Source of the DNA: SKPT01 sp040905445
Lineage (GTDB): Bacteria; Planctomycetota; Phycisphaerae; Phycisphaerales; Phycisphaeraceae
Length of the DNA: 64,000 nucleotides
NCBI GenBank assembly: GCA_040905445.1
Contig: JBBDRN010000047.1
Location: 11,186-75,185, forward strand
Reading direction: 5' to 3'
Position 1 is the first letter of the stretch, and every line of letters begins with the position of its first letter. The notes under the pieces are model-generated. The model saw only the letters and a list, made by a program, of their open reading frames with translations. It did not search any database and had not been told where the DNA came from. A program made the position numbers and the translations under genes. Positions 33,275 through 41,790 of this stretch are shown here, in pieces.

Positions 33275-35701
33275 ATGAGTTTTCGTGCCGTCATCCTGGG
33301 CCTGGCGATCGGCCTGACGGTCGCGTCGTTTGCCTACTTCAACGACTGGGTCATGCGCCAGACACAGATCGTGGGCAACTACCTGCCCATCTCCGTCTTC
33401 GGCGCCGCCATGGTGCTGCTGCTGGCGAACATCGCGCTGGCGAGCGTGCGGCAGCGGTGGGCGTTTCGGCCGGCGGAGATCGCCATCGTCATCGCCGTCG
33501 CGCTGGCCGCGTGCGCGTGGCCCGCCTCGGGGTTCGGACGCTACTACCCGATCGTCACGACGATGCCCAACTACTGGCAGGCGACGCAGCCGCACTGGCA
33601 GGCCGCGAACGTGATGTCCTACGTGCCCGGCGGGTCGGGGCGCGTGGCCCTAGGGCACGTCCAGGACTGGGCAACGCTGACGGCGATGGTCGACCGCGGG
33701 CGGCGGGCGGATCAACCAAGCGTCGGCGGGCAGCTCTGGCGCGAGACCGACTCGCTGGGCAGGCAGCTCTGGAACGAGGCGATCGACGTCGGCCGACCGG
33801 CCACCGACAGCCAGACGCAGATGGTCGCCGCGATCAACCGGGCGCTGGCGAGCAACGGCTTCTACCGCGACGAGCTGCTGCCCGAGGAGCCCGGCCCGCG
33901 CCTGGCGTCCTGGCTGGCGCGGCGCAACGAGGGCGAACTGGCGGCCCATGAGCAGCTCCATCTGAACCGTGCGCTGCTGGCCGAGGCGAGCGGCGGCGCG
34001 GTGATGCACCCGCCGGATGGCTGGGGCGTGCTGCTGGCGGGCGGTCGGATCGAGGGTGATCGCTACATGGCGCTGGTCCAGGGCGACGCCGACACCGCGG
34101 CGCTCTCGCTCGAACTCGTCGACTGGCGGCAGTGGGTGCCGACCGCGCTCATGTGGGGGGGCACGGCGTTCACGCTGGGCATGGCGGTGCTGTGCCTGGC
34201 GCTGATCGTGCATCCGCAGTGGTCCAGGCGCGAACTGCTGCCCTACCCGATCTCGCGGTTCGTCGACGAGGTAACCGCGCGGCGCGAGGGGGCGCGCGTG
34301 CCGGACATCCTGCACAACCGGCTGTTCTGGTACGCGTTCGGCGCGGTGGCGGCGCTGCACCTGCTGAACGGGTCGTCCGCGTGGATCGACCGCATGCCGG
34401 TGCTGCTGCCGCTGAACTTCGACTTCTCGCCGCTGCGCGATCTATTTCCTTACGCCAGCCGCGCGGGGTTGTCGCAAGGCTACTTCGAGCCGCGGCTGTT
34501 CCTGACGCCCGTGGCGTTCGCGTTCTTCATCCCGGCGTCGGTGTCGTTCAGCCTGGGCATCTCGCACCTGCTCTACATCATGGTCAGCGCCGCGTTCATC
34601 GGGCAGGGCATCTCGTTCCCCTACAACAAGGGCAACCCCAACCCCGCCAACTTCCTCCGTCTCGGCGCCTACGTCGCGATGGCGATGGCGATCTTCTACA
34701 ACGGTCGGCGCTACTACACCAACGTGATGGCCAGCGCGATCGGCCTGCCGCGGTCGTCGGAGACGCCGACGTACGCGCCGTGGGCGGCGCGGCTGTTCGT
34801 GCTCTTCAGCCTCGGGGCGATCTGGCTGCTCGCCAGCTCCGGCCTGGACTGGACGCTGGCGACGATCTTCATCCTCATCGCGATCCTCACCCACCTCGTG
34901 CTCAGCCGCATCCTCTGCGAGACGGGGGCGTTCGGCCTGTCGTCGCCCTTCCTGCCGATCGGCGTGATGCTCGGGCTGCTCGGCTTCGAGGCGATGGGGC
35001 CCACCGGGCTGCTGCTGGTCGCGCTGGCGAGCTGGATCATCATCCCCGATCCGCGCGAAATCATGATGCCCTACATCAACACCGCCCTGGACCTCGGCGA
35101 CCGCCAGCGCGTTCGCGTCGCCAAGCTGGCCGCGCCGCTGACGTTGATGAGCCTGTTGGCGATCGTCGCGAGCATGGTCGGCGGCGCGGTGGTACTGCAT
35201 CGCTACGGCGCGCTCTCGCTGCCTGGATACATGTCCGAGCACCTGCCCAAGGGGCCTTTCAACGTGCTGACGCGCGAGCACGGCGAGGCCCAGGCGCGGC
35301 TGACGCTCGCGGAGGCGACATCGGCGAGCGGGTGGGAAAAGCTGGCGCTGCTGAACCCCGACGCGGGGGCCTACCTCTGGGTGCTCGTCGGGCTCGGGCT
35401 CGTGCTCGCGACCGCGGCGATCCGCCTGCGCTTTCCCAAGTCCCCGCTGCACCCGGTGACGTTCCTGGTCTGGGGCACCTGGGCGATCGCGCAGTTCGCG
35501 TTCTCGTTCCTCATCGGGTGGATGGTGCGCGCGGCGGTGGTGCAGCTCGGCGGGGCGCAGGCGTTTCATCGCCTCAAGCCGTTCATGGTCGGCATCATCG
35601 CCGGCGAGCTCGTGCTAGGCCTGTTCTGGATGATCTTCGGAGCGGTCTACTTCTTCATCACGGGCCAGATCCCGGCGAGCTATTCCATCTTCCCGGCGTG
35701 A
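33275..35701 (+). CDS. large polytopic membrane protein, DUF6785/DUF6784-like
   Basis: An 808-residue protein with about 14 hydrophobic segments. The first 110 residues (VASFAYFNDWVMRQTQIVGN, LPISVFGAAMVLLLANIAL, FGRYYPIVTTMPNYW) and the PYPISRFVDEV and LRLGAYVAMAMAIFYNGRRY blocks match planctomycete and verrucomicrobial proteins I recall as DUF6785 with DUF6784. The fold is reminiscent of oligopeptide-transporter proteins (LSRILCETGAFG and PDPREIMMPYINTALDLGDR). A transport role is inferred; no substrate is known. It follows the oxidoreductase by 82 bases that include a short CTTCGTGTCCTTCGCG repeat. Confidence 0.75.
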   Translation: MSFRAVILGLAIGLTVASFAYFNDWVMRQTQIVGNYLPISVFGAAMVLLLANIALASVRQRWAFRPAEIAIVIAVALAACAWPASGFGRYYPIVTTMPNYWQATQPHWQAANVMSYVPGGSGRVALGHVQDWATLTAMVDRGRRADQPSVGGQLWRETDSLGRQLWNEAIDVGRPATDSQTQMVAAINRALASNGFYRDELLPEEPGPRLASWLARRNEGELAAHEQLHLNRALLAEASGGAVMHPPDGWGVLLAGGRIEGDRYMALVQGDADTAALSLELVDWRQWVPTALMWGGTAFTLGMAVLCLALIVHPQWSRRELLPYPISRFVDEVTARREGARVPDILHNRLFWYAFGAVAALHLLNGSSAWIDRMPVLLPLNFDFSPLRDLFPYASRAGLSQGYFEPRLFLTPVAFAFFIPASVSFSLGISHLLYIMVSAAFIGQGISFPYNKGNPNPANFLRLGAYVAMAMAIFYNGRRYYTNVMASAIGLPRSSETPTYAPWAARLFVLFSLGAIWLLASSGLDWTLATIFILIAILTHLVLSRILCETGAFGLSSPFLPIGVMLGLLGFEAMGPTGLLLVALASWIIIPDPREIMMPYINTALDLGDRQRVRVAKLAAPLTLMSLLAIVASMVGGAVVLHRYGALSLPGYMSEHLPKGPFNVLTREHGEAQARLTLAEATSASGWEKLALLNPDAGAYLWVLVGLGLVLATAAIRLRFPKSPLHPVTFLVWGTWAIAQFAFSFLIGWMVRAAVVQLGGAQAFHRLKPFMVGIIAGELVLGLFWMIFGAVYFFITGQIPASYSIFPA

Positions 35702-35784
35702 AGTGCGCCTCGACGTGTTGTTTCGCCGCCGGCCGCGTCTAGAATCGCTTACGGCGCGGGTTGCGTGGATGCAGGGCAGCGGTT

Positions 35785-36855
35785 GTGACATTCGCACTTC
35801 GGGACAGCGTCGGGCTCGTCGCCATCGGGCGCAACGAGGGGGATCGGCTGGGGGTTTGCCTCAAATCGGCGCGCGGGGAGCTCGCGCACATCGTCTACGT
35901 CGACTCCGGCTCGACCGATGGCAGCGTCGAGCTGGCGCGGGCGCTGGGTGTGGACGTCGTCGAGCTGGACATGGACCGGCCGTTCACGGCCGCACGGGCG
36001 CGCAACGCCGGGTGGCATCGCCTGCGCGAGCTCGCGCCGCCGCTCGCGTTCGTGCAGTTCGTCGACGGCGACTGCGAGCTCGAACCCGGATGGCTGGCGT
36101 TTGCCAGCGATCGGCTGCGCGGCTCGCCCGAGCTTGCGGCCGTGGGCGGGCGCCGCCGCGAGCGGCATCGCGACGCGACGATCTACAACCGACTGTGCGA
36201 CATGGAGTGGGCGCGGCCCCCGGGCGTCGACGTGCCGTGCGGCGGTGACGCGATGATGCGCGTTGCCGCGCTCGAGCAGGTGGGCGGGTTTGATGGTTCG
36301 GTCATTGCTGGTGAGGAGCCGGAGCTCTGCGTGCGGCTGCGGCAGCGCGGGTGGGCGACCCTGCGCGTCGACCTCCCGATGACCGTGCACGACGCGGCGA
36401 TGACGCGGGCGTCGCAGTGGTGGCGCCGCAACGTCCGCGCGGGGCACGCCTTTGCCGAAGGCGCGGCCCGGCACGGGCGCTCGGCGCAGCGACATAACGC
36501 ACGGCAGGCCGCGAGCGTGCTGGGCTGGGCCGTCGTGCTGCCGCTGGTCGCGGCGATGCTCGCCCGGTCGACGCGCGGCTGGAGCCTGCTCGGGCTGGCG
36601 GTCTATCCGCTGCACGCGGCGACGATCGCCCGGACCGCGCGACGCGAGGGGCGCGCGCGCAGCGCGGCCGAGGGGCTGCTGTGGGGCGCGGCCTGCGTTG
36701 TCGGCCGTTGGCCCCAGGTACAGGGAATGTGGCGCTACCTGCACACACGCATCGGCGGCGGACGCAGCGCGATCATCGAGTACCGCGGTCCGCGCCGCGA
36801 GCACGCGGCATCGGTCAACGGCGACGGCGCGGCGGCGCGTGCCAAGGGCCAGTAA
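35785..36855 (+). CDS. family 2 glycosyltransferase
   Basis: A GT-A fold transferase of about 356 residues. LVAIGRNEGDRLGVCL starts the fold; VYVDSGSTDGSVELA binds the nucleotide; FVQFVDGDCELEPGW has the metal-binding DxD; VPCGGDAMMRV and AGEEPELCVRLRQRGW (with the ED-type acid) complete the catalytic domain. The C-terminal part has two hydrophobic segments (LGWAVVLPLVAAMLAR, WSLLGLAVYPL), so it is membrane-linked. A GTG at 35785 with AGGG nine bases before it is taken as start; a TTG at 35761 is possible. Likely adds a sugar to a surface glycan. Confidence 0.82.
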   Translation: MTFALRDSVGLVAIGRNEGDRLGVCLKSARGELAHIVYVDSGSTDGSVELARALGVDVVELDMDRPFTAARARNAGWHRLRELAPPLAFVQFVDGDCELEPGWLAFASDRLRGSPELAAVGGRRRERHRDATIYNRLCDMEWARPPGVDVPCGGDAMMRVAALEQVGGFDGSVIAGEEPELCVRLRQRGWATLRVDLPMTVHDAAMTRASQWWRRNVRAGHAFAEGAARHGRSAQRHNARQAASVLGWAVVLPLVAAMLARSTRGWSLLGLAVYPLHAATIARTARREGRARSAAEGLLWGAACVVGRWPQVQGMWRYLHTRIGGGRSAIIEYRGPRREHAASVNGDGAAARAKGQ

Positions 36856-36945
36856 ATGACCTCGTCGCGCAGTCCGGACACCCCGTCCAAGGCGGCAACC
36901 CGCCCGCGGCACCCGCGCGCCCTCCATCCTCCCCATTCCCCGCGA

Positions 36946-37641
36946 TCAGCCGCGGATCTTGAAGACGGCCGTCGCGCAGCACGCATTGCCGATCCGGTCC
37001 GTGAGCGCGAACATGCGCGCCGCGGGCGGCGAAATGAGATGCCCTCGCGTCAGGCATCGCTCGTGCCACGCCGCCAGGTCATGCTCCGCGATTTCTTGTG
37101 ACGCCGTAAACAGCACCAACAGCAGCGCCGCGTGCCGGATCACCTCGTCGCGCTCGAGCTTGCCCACGTCGGCGGTGACCGGGGCGAGCAGCTCACTGGC
37201 GTAGCGCTTGAACGGGCCCGCCGACTCGTACTGCGCCACCGTCTTGATCTCCAGCCAGCACGCCTGGTCGGCGTCGACGGCGTCGAGCGCGGTGGCGAAG
37301 AGCGTCCCCGCCAGCTCCGGGTCGCGCAGCGGACGATGCTCCGGCGTCAGCACGAGATCACACCGTTGGCCTTCGCTCTTGCGCCGGCGGTTCCACGCGC
37401 CGGGGTAGCGCCGCTCGGGCAGCGCGCCGTAGCCGGCGTCGCTCAGCGCTGCGCGGATGATCGGGTGCAGCGCGAGCTCGTCGAGGCTGTCCAGGCTGTA
37501 GACCGCCTGCTCGACGTCGTCGGCGCGGGCCCGGGCGTGCAGGCCTGCGTGGACGGCGTCGGCGATGTCGGCGGCGGAAAAGTGCATCAGGCCGGCGAAC
37601 CCCTGCCATGCGGTCAACCACGCATCATCATGCCGGATCAC
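36946..37641 (-). CDS. putative PD-(D/E)XK-like protein coupled to nfo
   Basis: A 231-residue protein starting with GTG at 37641; this GTG overlaps the nfo stop (GTGA), so translation is coupled. Helical N-terminus (GLMHFSAADIADAVHAGLHA) followed by RRYPGAWNRRRKSEGQRCDL and, about 45 residues on, CWLEIKTVAQYESAGPFKRY. The spacing D ... ExK (CDLVLTP, then LEIKT) is that of PD-(D/E)XK nucleases. The remainder (LLVLFTASQEIAEHDLAAWHERC) resembles the final helices of such folds. I know no named family. Coupling with endonuclease IV suggests a DNA repair or restriction role; a non-catalytic role is also possible. Confidence 0.65.
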   Translation of the reverse strand: MIRHDDAWLTAWQGFAGLMHFSAADIADAVHAGLHARARADDVEQAVYSLDSLDELALHPIIRAALSDAGYGALPERRYPGAWNRRRKSEGQRCDLVLTPEHRPLRDPELAGTLFATALDAVDADQACWLEIKTVAQYESAGPFKRYASELLAPVTADVGKLERDEVIRHAALLLVLFTASQEIAEHDLAAWHERCLTRGHLISPPAARMFALTDRIGNACCATAVFKIRG

Positions 37642-38525
37642 GCGCCTTGCGTCCGCGTGCGCCCGCGCCCCTTCTTCTTCAGCAGGCCGCGCAGCACCTC
37701 GATATTCACGGTGTCCCACGCCCGGCCGTCCGGGGCCTCGGCCTTGGGCGTCTCCATGATCTTGGGCACGTCGACAAAGGCCGGCTCGTTGACAATCACC
37801 TCGAACGCCGCGAGCGCCACATGCCCGTGGCCGATGTGCTCGTGACGGTCGACGCGGCTGCCGCGGGCGGTCTTGGAGTCGTTGACGTGCAGCACGCGCA
37901 CCTGCGAAAGGCCGATCGCCCCCTCGACCTCCTTGAGCACACGCCGCGCCCCGGCCGCGCTGGTCAGGTCGTAGCCGGCCGCGAGCAGGTGCGCCGTGTC
38001 CAGGCAGACGCCCACGCGCTTGCCGTCGGCGACGTGGTCGATGATCCAGGCCAGATGCTCCAGGCGGTGGCCCAGCGCTGTCCCCTGCCCGGCCGTGATC
38101 TCCACGCACGTGACGACGTTGAGCCCGGGCAGCTCGGCGTGGAGCTGGTCGAACGCGTCGACGACGCGCCCGAGCCCCGCGTCGTCGCCGGCGTTCATGT
38201 GCGCGCCAGGGTGCATGACGAGGTCGCCGATGCCGAGCTGCTCGCAGCGGGTGAGCTCCTCACGGTAGAGGCCGATCGACTTGTCGCGGGCGGCCGGGTC
38301 GGGGCTGGCGAGGTTGATGAGGTAGCTGTCGTGGCTGACGGCGCGGGTGATGCCGGTCGTCTGCTGGTAGTCGCGCCAGGCGGCGATCTGCTCCGGCCGC
38401 AGCGGCGGGACGCGCCACTGGCGCTGGTTCTTGGTGAAGACCTGGACGCAGTCCATGTCGAGCTCGCGGGCCTTGATGAGGGCGTTCTCCATGCCGCCGG
38501 CAATGGACAAGTGGCTGCCAAACAT
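37638..38525 (-). CDS. nfo: deoxyribonuclease IV (apurinic/apyrimidinic endonuclease)
   Basis: A 295-residue TIM-barrel AP endonuclease. MFGSHLSIAGGMENAL, VFTKNQRQW, VSHDSYLINLASPD, LVMHPGAH, TCVEITAGQGTALGH, GVCLDTAHLLAAGYD and RVLHVNDSKTARGSRVDRHEHIGHG (key part HVNDSK and DRHEHIG) supply the three-zinc site residues. It cuts DNA 5' to abasic sites in base excision repair. GGAGG precedes the ATG. The gene overlaps by four bases with a downstream PD-(D/E)XK-like protein. Confidence 0.96.
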   Translation of the reverse strand: MFGSHLSIAGGMENALIKARELDMDCVQVFTKNQRQWRVPPLRPEQIAAWRDYQQTTGITRAVSHDSYLINLASPDPAARDKSIGLYREELTRCEQLGIGDLVMHPGAHMNAGDDAGLGRVVDAFDQLHAELPGLNVVTCVEITAGQGTALGHRLEHLAWIIDHVADGKRVGVCLDTAHLLAAGYDLTSAAGARRVLKEVEGAIGLSQVRVLHVNDSKTARGSRVDRHEHIGHGHVALAAFEVIVNEPAFVDVPKIMETPKAEAPDGRAWDTVNIEVLRGLLKKKGRGRTRTQGA

Positions 38526-38645
38526 GAACTTGCCTCCGCTGGGTCATTTCTTGCCCGCCGTTGCGTCGGGGCCCGGGCGCCGGTTAGTGTAAAGCCCCAC
38601 CGCCCGGGCCGCATTACCTTGACGGCCGCAAGGAGCCTCACCCCG

Positions 38646-39071
38646 ATGACCCCCACCCCCGCCACCTTCCCCGCCCCGCCCTGCGCCGCGTGCGACTATG
38701 ACCTGCGGGGCCTGACCGCTTCCGACTGCCCGGAGTGTGGCGTGCCGATCGAGGTCTCGCAGCAGCAGGCCCGGCAAGTGCGGCCGGCGCCGCTGGGCCT
38801 GGCGCTGAGTCTGATCGCCGTCGCCGCCGCCGCGTTCGCCGGGCGGACATGGTTCGACGCGCTGGCGGGCGCGATGCGAGCGGGCGAGTCGCTGCTGGGC
38901 GGCCTGTTCGGGCCGCTCGCGATCGCCTGTACGGTGGCGAGCGTGGCGGCCGCGCTCGCCGCGGCCGGGGCGTGCCTGCACCTGCGTCGCGGGCCGGAGG
39001 CGACGGCGCTGGGCATCAACACCGCGCTCGCCGCGGCCTCGCTGGCGCTGACACTCCCCGCAGGGGCGTGA
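38646..39071 (+). CDS. zinc-ribbon membrane protein of planctomycete type
   Basis: A 141-residue protein. PPCAACDYDLRGL and SDCPECGVPI form a CxxC ... CxxC ribbon of the type CxxCxYDLRGL-x-CPECG, very frequent at the start of small planctomycete proteins. Three hydrophobic segments follow (LGLALSLIAVAAAAFAG, GPLAIACTVASVAAALAAAG, INTALAAASLALTLPAG). Function unknown. The leader gap with nfo holds divergent promoters in about 120 bases. Confidence 0.65.
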   Translation: MTPTPATFPAPPCAACDYDLRGLTASDCPECGVPIEVSQQQARQVRPAPLGLALSLIAVAAAAFAGRTWFDALAGAMRAGESLLGGLFGPLAIACTVASVAAALAAAGACLHLRRGPEATALGINTALAAASLALTLPAGA

Positions 39072-39155
39072 GTCGATCGCGGTTTTCGCGCGGCGCCCGG
39101 GACCCGGATCGCGATTCGGGGTAAGATCGTGGTCACAAGCCACCTGGAGCGCGCC

Positions 39156-39401
39156 ATGCCTGTCTACGAATACCACTGCCCCGCGTGCAACACGACCACC
39201 GACGCCCTGCGCAAGATGGCGGACGCCGACGCCCCGATCGGCTGCGAGCGGTGTGGCAGCACGAACCTGACGCGCAAGCACAGCGTCTTCACCGCCAGCG
39301 CCACGAATCAACCGCTACCCATCGCTGCCGGCGGGGGCGGGGGCGGGGGCGGGGGCGGGGGTTGCGCCTGCGGCAACCCGCACGGCCCGTGCGCAAACTG
39401 A
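39156..39401 (+). CDS. FmdB-family zinc-ribbon protein
   Basis: An 81-residue protein: MPVYEYHCPACNTTTDAL and IGCERCGSTNLTRKHSVF form the FmdB ribbon (CxxC ... CxxC). The tail has eleven consecutive Gly encoded by tandem GGGGGC units and ends CACGNPHGPCAN, a second Cys pair typical of this family. ATG 39156 has GGAG before it. FmdB proteins are putative regulators of unclear function. Confidence 0.85.
   Translation: MPVYEYHCPACNTTTDALRKMADADAPIGCERCGSTNLTRKHSVFTASATNQPLPIAAGGGGGGGGGGGCACGNPHGPCAN
39328..39362 (+). repeat. tandem GGGGGC repeat within the FmdB-family gene
   Basis: Five to six copies of GGGGGC run through the poly-Gly part of the gene. It can form a G-quadruplex and is prone to slippage in steps of six, which preserves frame, so Gly length may vary between strains. 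Confidence 0.7.
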
Positions 39402-39544
39402 CGTACCCCGTTCGCCGCCGCCTCGGGCGACGCGGCGCCACATCAACCCCACCCGCGTCGCCCCAACCCCCCAACCCCAGCCCCGATCTTGCTCCCCGCC
39501 CCCGCTCGCGGTACCGTCTGTGGCTTGCCAGGAGCTACCCAACC

Positions 39545-40648
39545 ATGAAGGTCATCTGCGATCGCGGGGCATTGGTCGAGTCACTGAACCTCGTCAGCGG
39601 CGTGGTTGTCGCGCGCACGCCCAAGCCCGTGCTGGCGTGCGTCAAGCTCATCGCCGCCGACGACGCACTGACCATCGCCGGCACCGACCAGGAGATGGCG
39701 GTGCGCCTCACGACGGCGCGCGTCGACGTCCAGGAGCCGGGCGAGGCCCTCATCCCGGCCGACAAGCTCGGATCGATCGTCCGCGAATCGATCGACCCGA
39801 CACTCACGCTCTACACCGAGCAGGACGACGTTGCCCACATCACCGGGCAGGACAGCAAGTTCAAGATCTACGGCCAGCCGCCGGGCGACTTCCCCCCCCT
39901 GCCCGAGTTCGAGGGCGATCCCGACTTCGAGATGACGGCCGGCGAACTGCACCGCCTCATTGCCATGACCATCTTCGCCACCGCGCGCGAGAACAGCCGC
40001 TACGCGATCAACGGCGTGCTGTTCGAGCGCGACGGCAACAAGCTGTCGATGGTCGCCACCGACGGGCACCGCCTGGCGCTGGCCCGGGGCACGTGCCAGC
40101 CGGGGCAGCCCGAGGGCCGCAGCGCGATCGTGCCGACCAAGGCGCTCAACCTGCTGCTGAGGCTGATCGACGACGCCGAGCAGACCGTCAAGGTGAAGCT
40201 GGCGGACAACCAGATCCTGTTCGCGACCGACGAAGCGATGCTCGCGTCGAACCTGGTCGAAGGCAACTTCCCGCCCTACCAGGACGTGATCCCCAAGGAG
40301 GGCGACAAGCGCGCCAAGCTCGCGACCGACTCGTTCATCAGCGCGGTCCGCCGGGCGGCGCTGCTGACCAACGAGGAGTCCAAGGGCGTGCGCATGGCGT
40401 TCGGCGACGCGGGGCTGACGCTTTCGAGCCGGGCGCCGGAGATGGGCGAGGCGGAGGTGACCGTGCCGGTGCCGGAGTACACGGGCGAGCCGATCGAGAT
40501 CGGATTCAACCCGGCGTACCTGCTCGACGCGTTGAAGGTGATCGACACGGAGCAGATCGAGTTCGAGTTCAAGGCCGCGAACAAGCCGGGCGTGCTGCGG
40601 ACAGGCCCGAACTTCCTGTACGTCGTCATGCCGGTGAACCTGCAGTAG
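39545..40648 (+). CDS. dnaN: DNA polymerase III beta clamp
   Basis: A 367-residue sliding clamp with three similar domains. Landmarks: MKVICDRGALVESLNLVSGV, TIFATARENSRYAINGVLFE, SMVATDGHRLALARG, ASNLVEGNFPPYQDVIPKE (key part EGNFPPYQ) and the C-terminal YVVMPVNLQ of the ligand pocket (standard ends in MPMRL; here MPVNL). It tethers DNA polymerase to the template. dnaA, recF and gyrB are not adjacent, so the usual oriC context is absent. Confidence 0.97.
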   Translation: MKVICDRGALVESLNLVSGVVVARTPKPVLACVKLIAADDALTIAGTDQEMAVRLTTARVDVQEPGEALIPADKLGSIVRESIDPTLTLYTEQDDVAHITGQDSKFKIYGQPPGDFPPLPEFEGDPDFEMTAGELHRLIAMTIFATARENSRYAINGVLFERDGNKLSMVATDGHRLALARGTCQPGQPEGRSAIVPTKALNLLLRLIDDAEQTVKVKLADNQILFATDEAMLASNLVEGNFPPYQDVIPKEGDKRAKLATDSFISAVRRAALLTNEESKGVRMAFGDAGLTLSSRAPEMGEAEVTVPVPEYTGEPIEIGFNPAYLLDALKVIDTEQIEFEFKAANKPGVLRTGPNFLYVVMPVNLQ

Positions 40649-40776
40649 GGCCCCCGCCACCCCCCGCCACCCCCACCACACGCCCCGTTGCGCGTGCCAT
40701 GCGCCCCCGTCGCGCGCAATCTCGGCCTCGCCACGCGACGCGGTCGGCCAAGGCGGCTAAAGTGGGGGGCCAAACC

Positions 40777-41625
40777 ATGAATCCGACCAACGCTCCCACC
40801 ACCCCCGCCACTCGCGCCACCCGCGCTACGCCACCCACGCCCGCCATGCGCGCCCCCGCCACAAGTACCCCCGCCTCCATCGAGGGGCATAGGCAGGGCC
40901 TCCCGGCCACATCCGCCTCCGCCGCCCCGCCCTTGAACGAGGGTGCCCCCGCCACCCCCGCGACGCCCATTACCCCCACCAGCCACACCACAGACTCGGC
41001 CCCCGCCTCGCCAACCGTGCCCGAGGCGCGGCCGCGCGAGGCCACCCGGCGATCCGGGTTCTTCGCCCGCCTCGCTCAGCGCATCGAGGCAGGCATTTCC
41101 CGCCTCTCCGTCCGCAACAACTTCTGGCACCGCGTCTGCTCCTGGATCTGGCTGCCCCTGGCCTACCACAGCGGCATCCGGATGAAGAAGCAGTCGGCCA
41201 ACAGCTTCTCCGTCGTCCTCCCCTTCCGGCGCTTCAACCGCAACTGGTACAACGCCATGGCGGGCGCCGCCCTGCTGGGCAACTCCGAGGTCGCCGGCGG
41301 CATGTACGTCTTCGGCCGCTGCGGCGCGGACTACACCGTCGTCTGCAAGCACCTGAACTACCGCTTCCTGCGTCCCTGCTTCGGCCCGGCGCTGTACCGC
41401 GTCGAGCCGATGGAGGACATCGACGCCCACCTCGCCACGGCCGGTGAGTTCAACATCACGCTCGACATGACGGTCGTCCAGATGGTCCGCAAGGTCGGCG
41501 AGCGCGAGCGCCGCGTCGGCAAGTGCACGGCGACGTTCCACGTCACGCCCAAGGCGCAGGTGCGTCACCGCCGCGACCGCCGACGCCATCGCACCGCCGA
41601 CGGCGAAGCCGGCAACGAAGGCTAA
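40777..41625 (+). CDS. DUF4442/PaaI-like hot-dog protein with low-complexity N-terminus
   Basis: A 282-residue protein. The first about 85 residues are Pro/Thr/Ala low complexity (TPATRATRATPPTPAMR) encoded by CCCCCGCCAC-type simple repeats. From residue about 95 it becomes a hot-dog-fold domain: HSGIRMKKQSANSFSVVLPF, NRNWYNAMAGAALLGNSEVA, VVCKHLNYRFLRPC, the pattern of DUF4442 thioesterase-like proteins. The real start may be further downstream, for example near the Arg-rich SGFFARLAQRIE. A thioesterase role is inferred. Confidence 0.65.
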   Translation: MNPTNAPTTPATRATRATPPTPAMRAPATSTPASIEGHRQGLPATSASAAPPLNEGAPATPATPITPTSHTTDSAPASPTVPEARPREATRRSGFFARLAQRIEAGISRLSVRNNFWHRVCSWIWLPLAYHSGIRMKKQSANSFSVVLPFRRFNRNWYNAMAGAALLGNSEVAGGMYVFGRCGADYTVVCKHLNYRFLRPCFGPALYRVEPMEDIDAHLATAGEFNITLDMTVVQMVRKVGERERRVGKCTATFHVTPKAQVRHRRDRRRHRTADGEAGNEG

Positions 41626-41790
41626 GCGCGCCGCCCCTTGCGGCCCCGCGTTCACCGTCGCCATCGAGACGACGCGGGTCCGGGTCTAGCCATCCCCTGC
41701 GCGCAAAACTTGTCCAGGCCGTATCATGCCCCACGTCGCCCGACCGGCGACCGCGAACCCGCGCGCACGGGAACCGCCTGCGACCCGCCC

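Noticed and set aside
39328..39362. GGGGGC tandem repeat as a CRISPR-like array
   Set aside because: Units are contiguous, without spacers, and lie in a coding poly-Gly tract.
39545..40648. dnaN as a sign of the replication origin
   Set aside because: No dnaA, recF or gyrB is adjacent and I see no cluster of DnaA boxes (TTATCCACA-like) or A/T-rich unwinding region.
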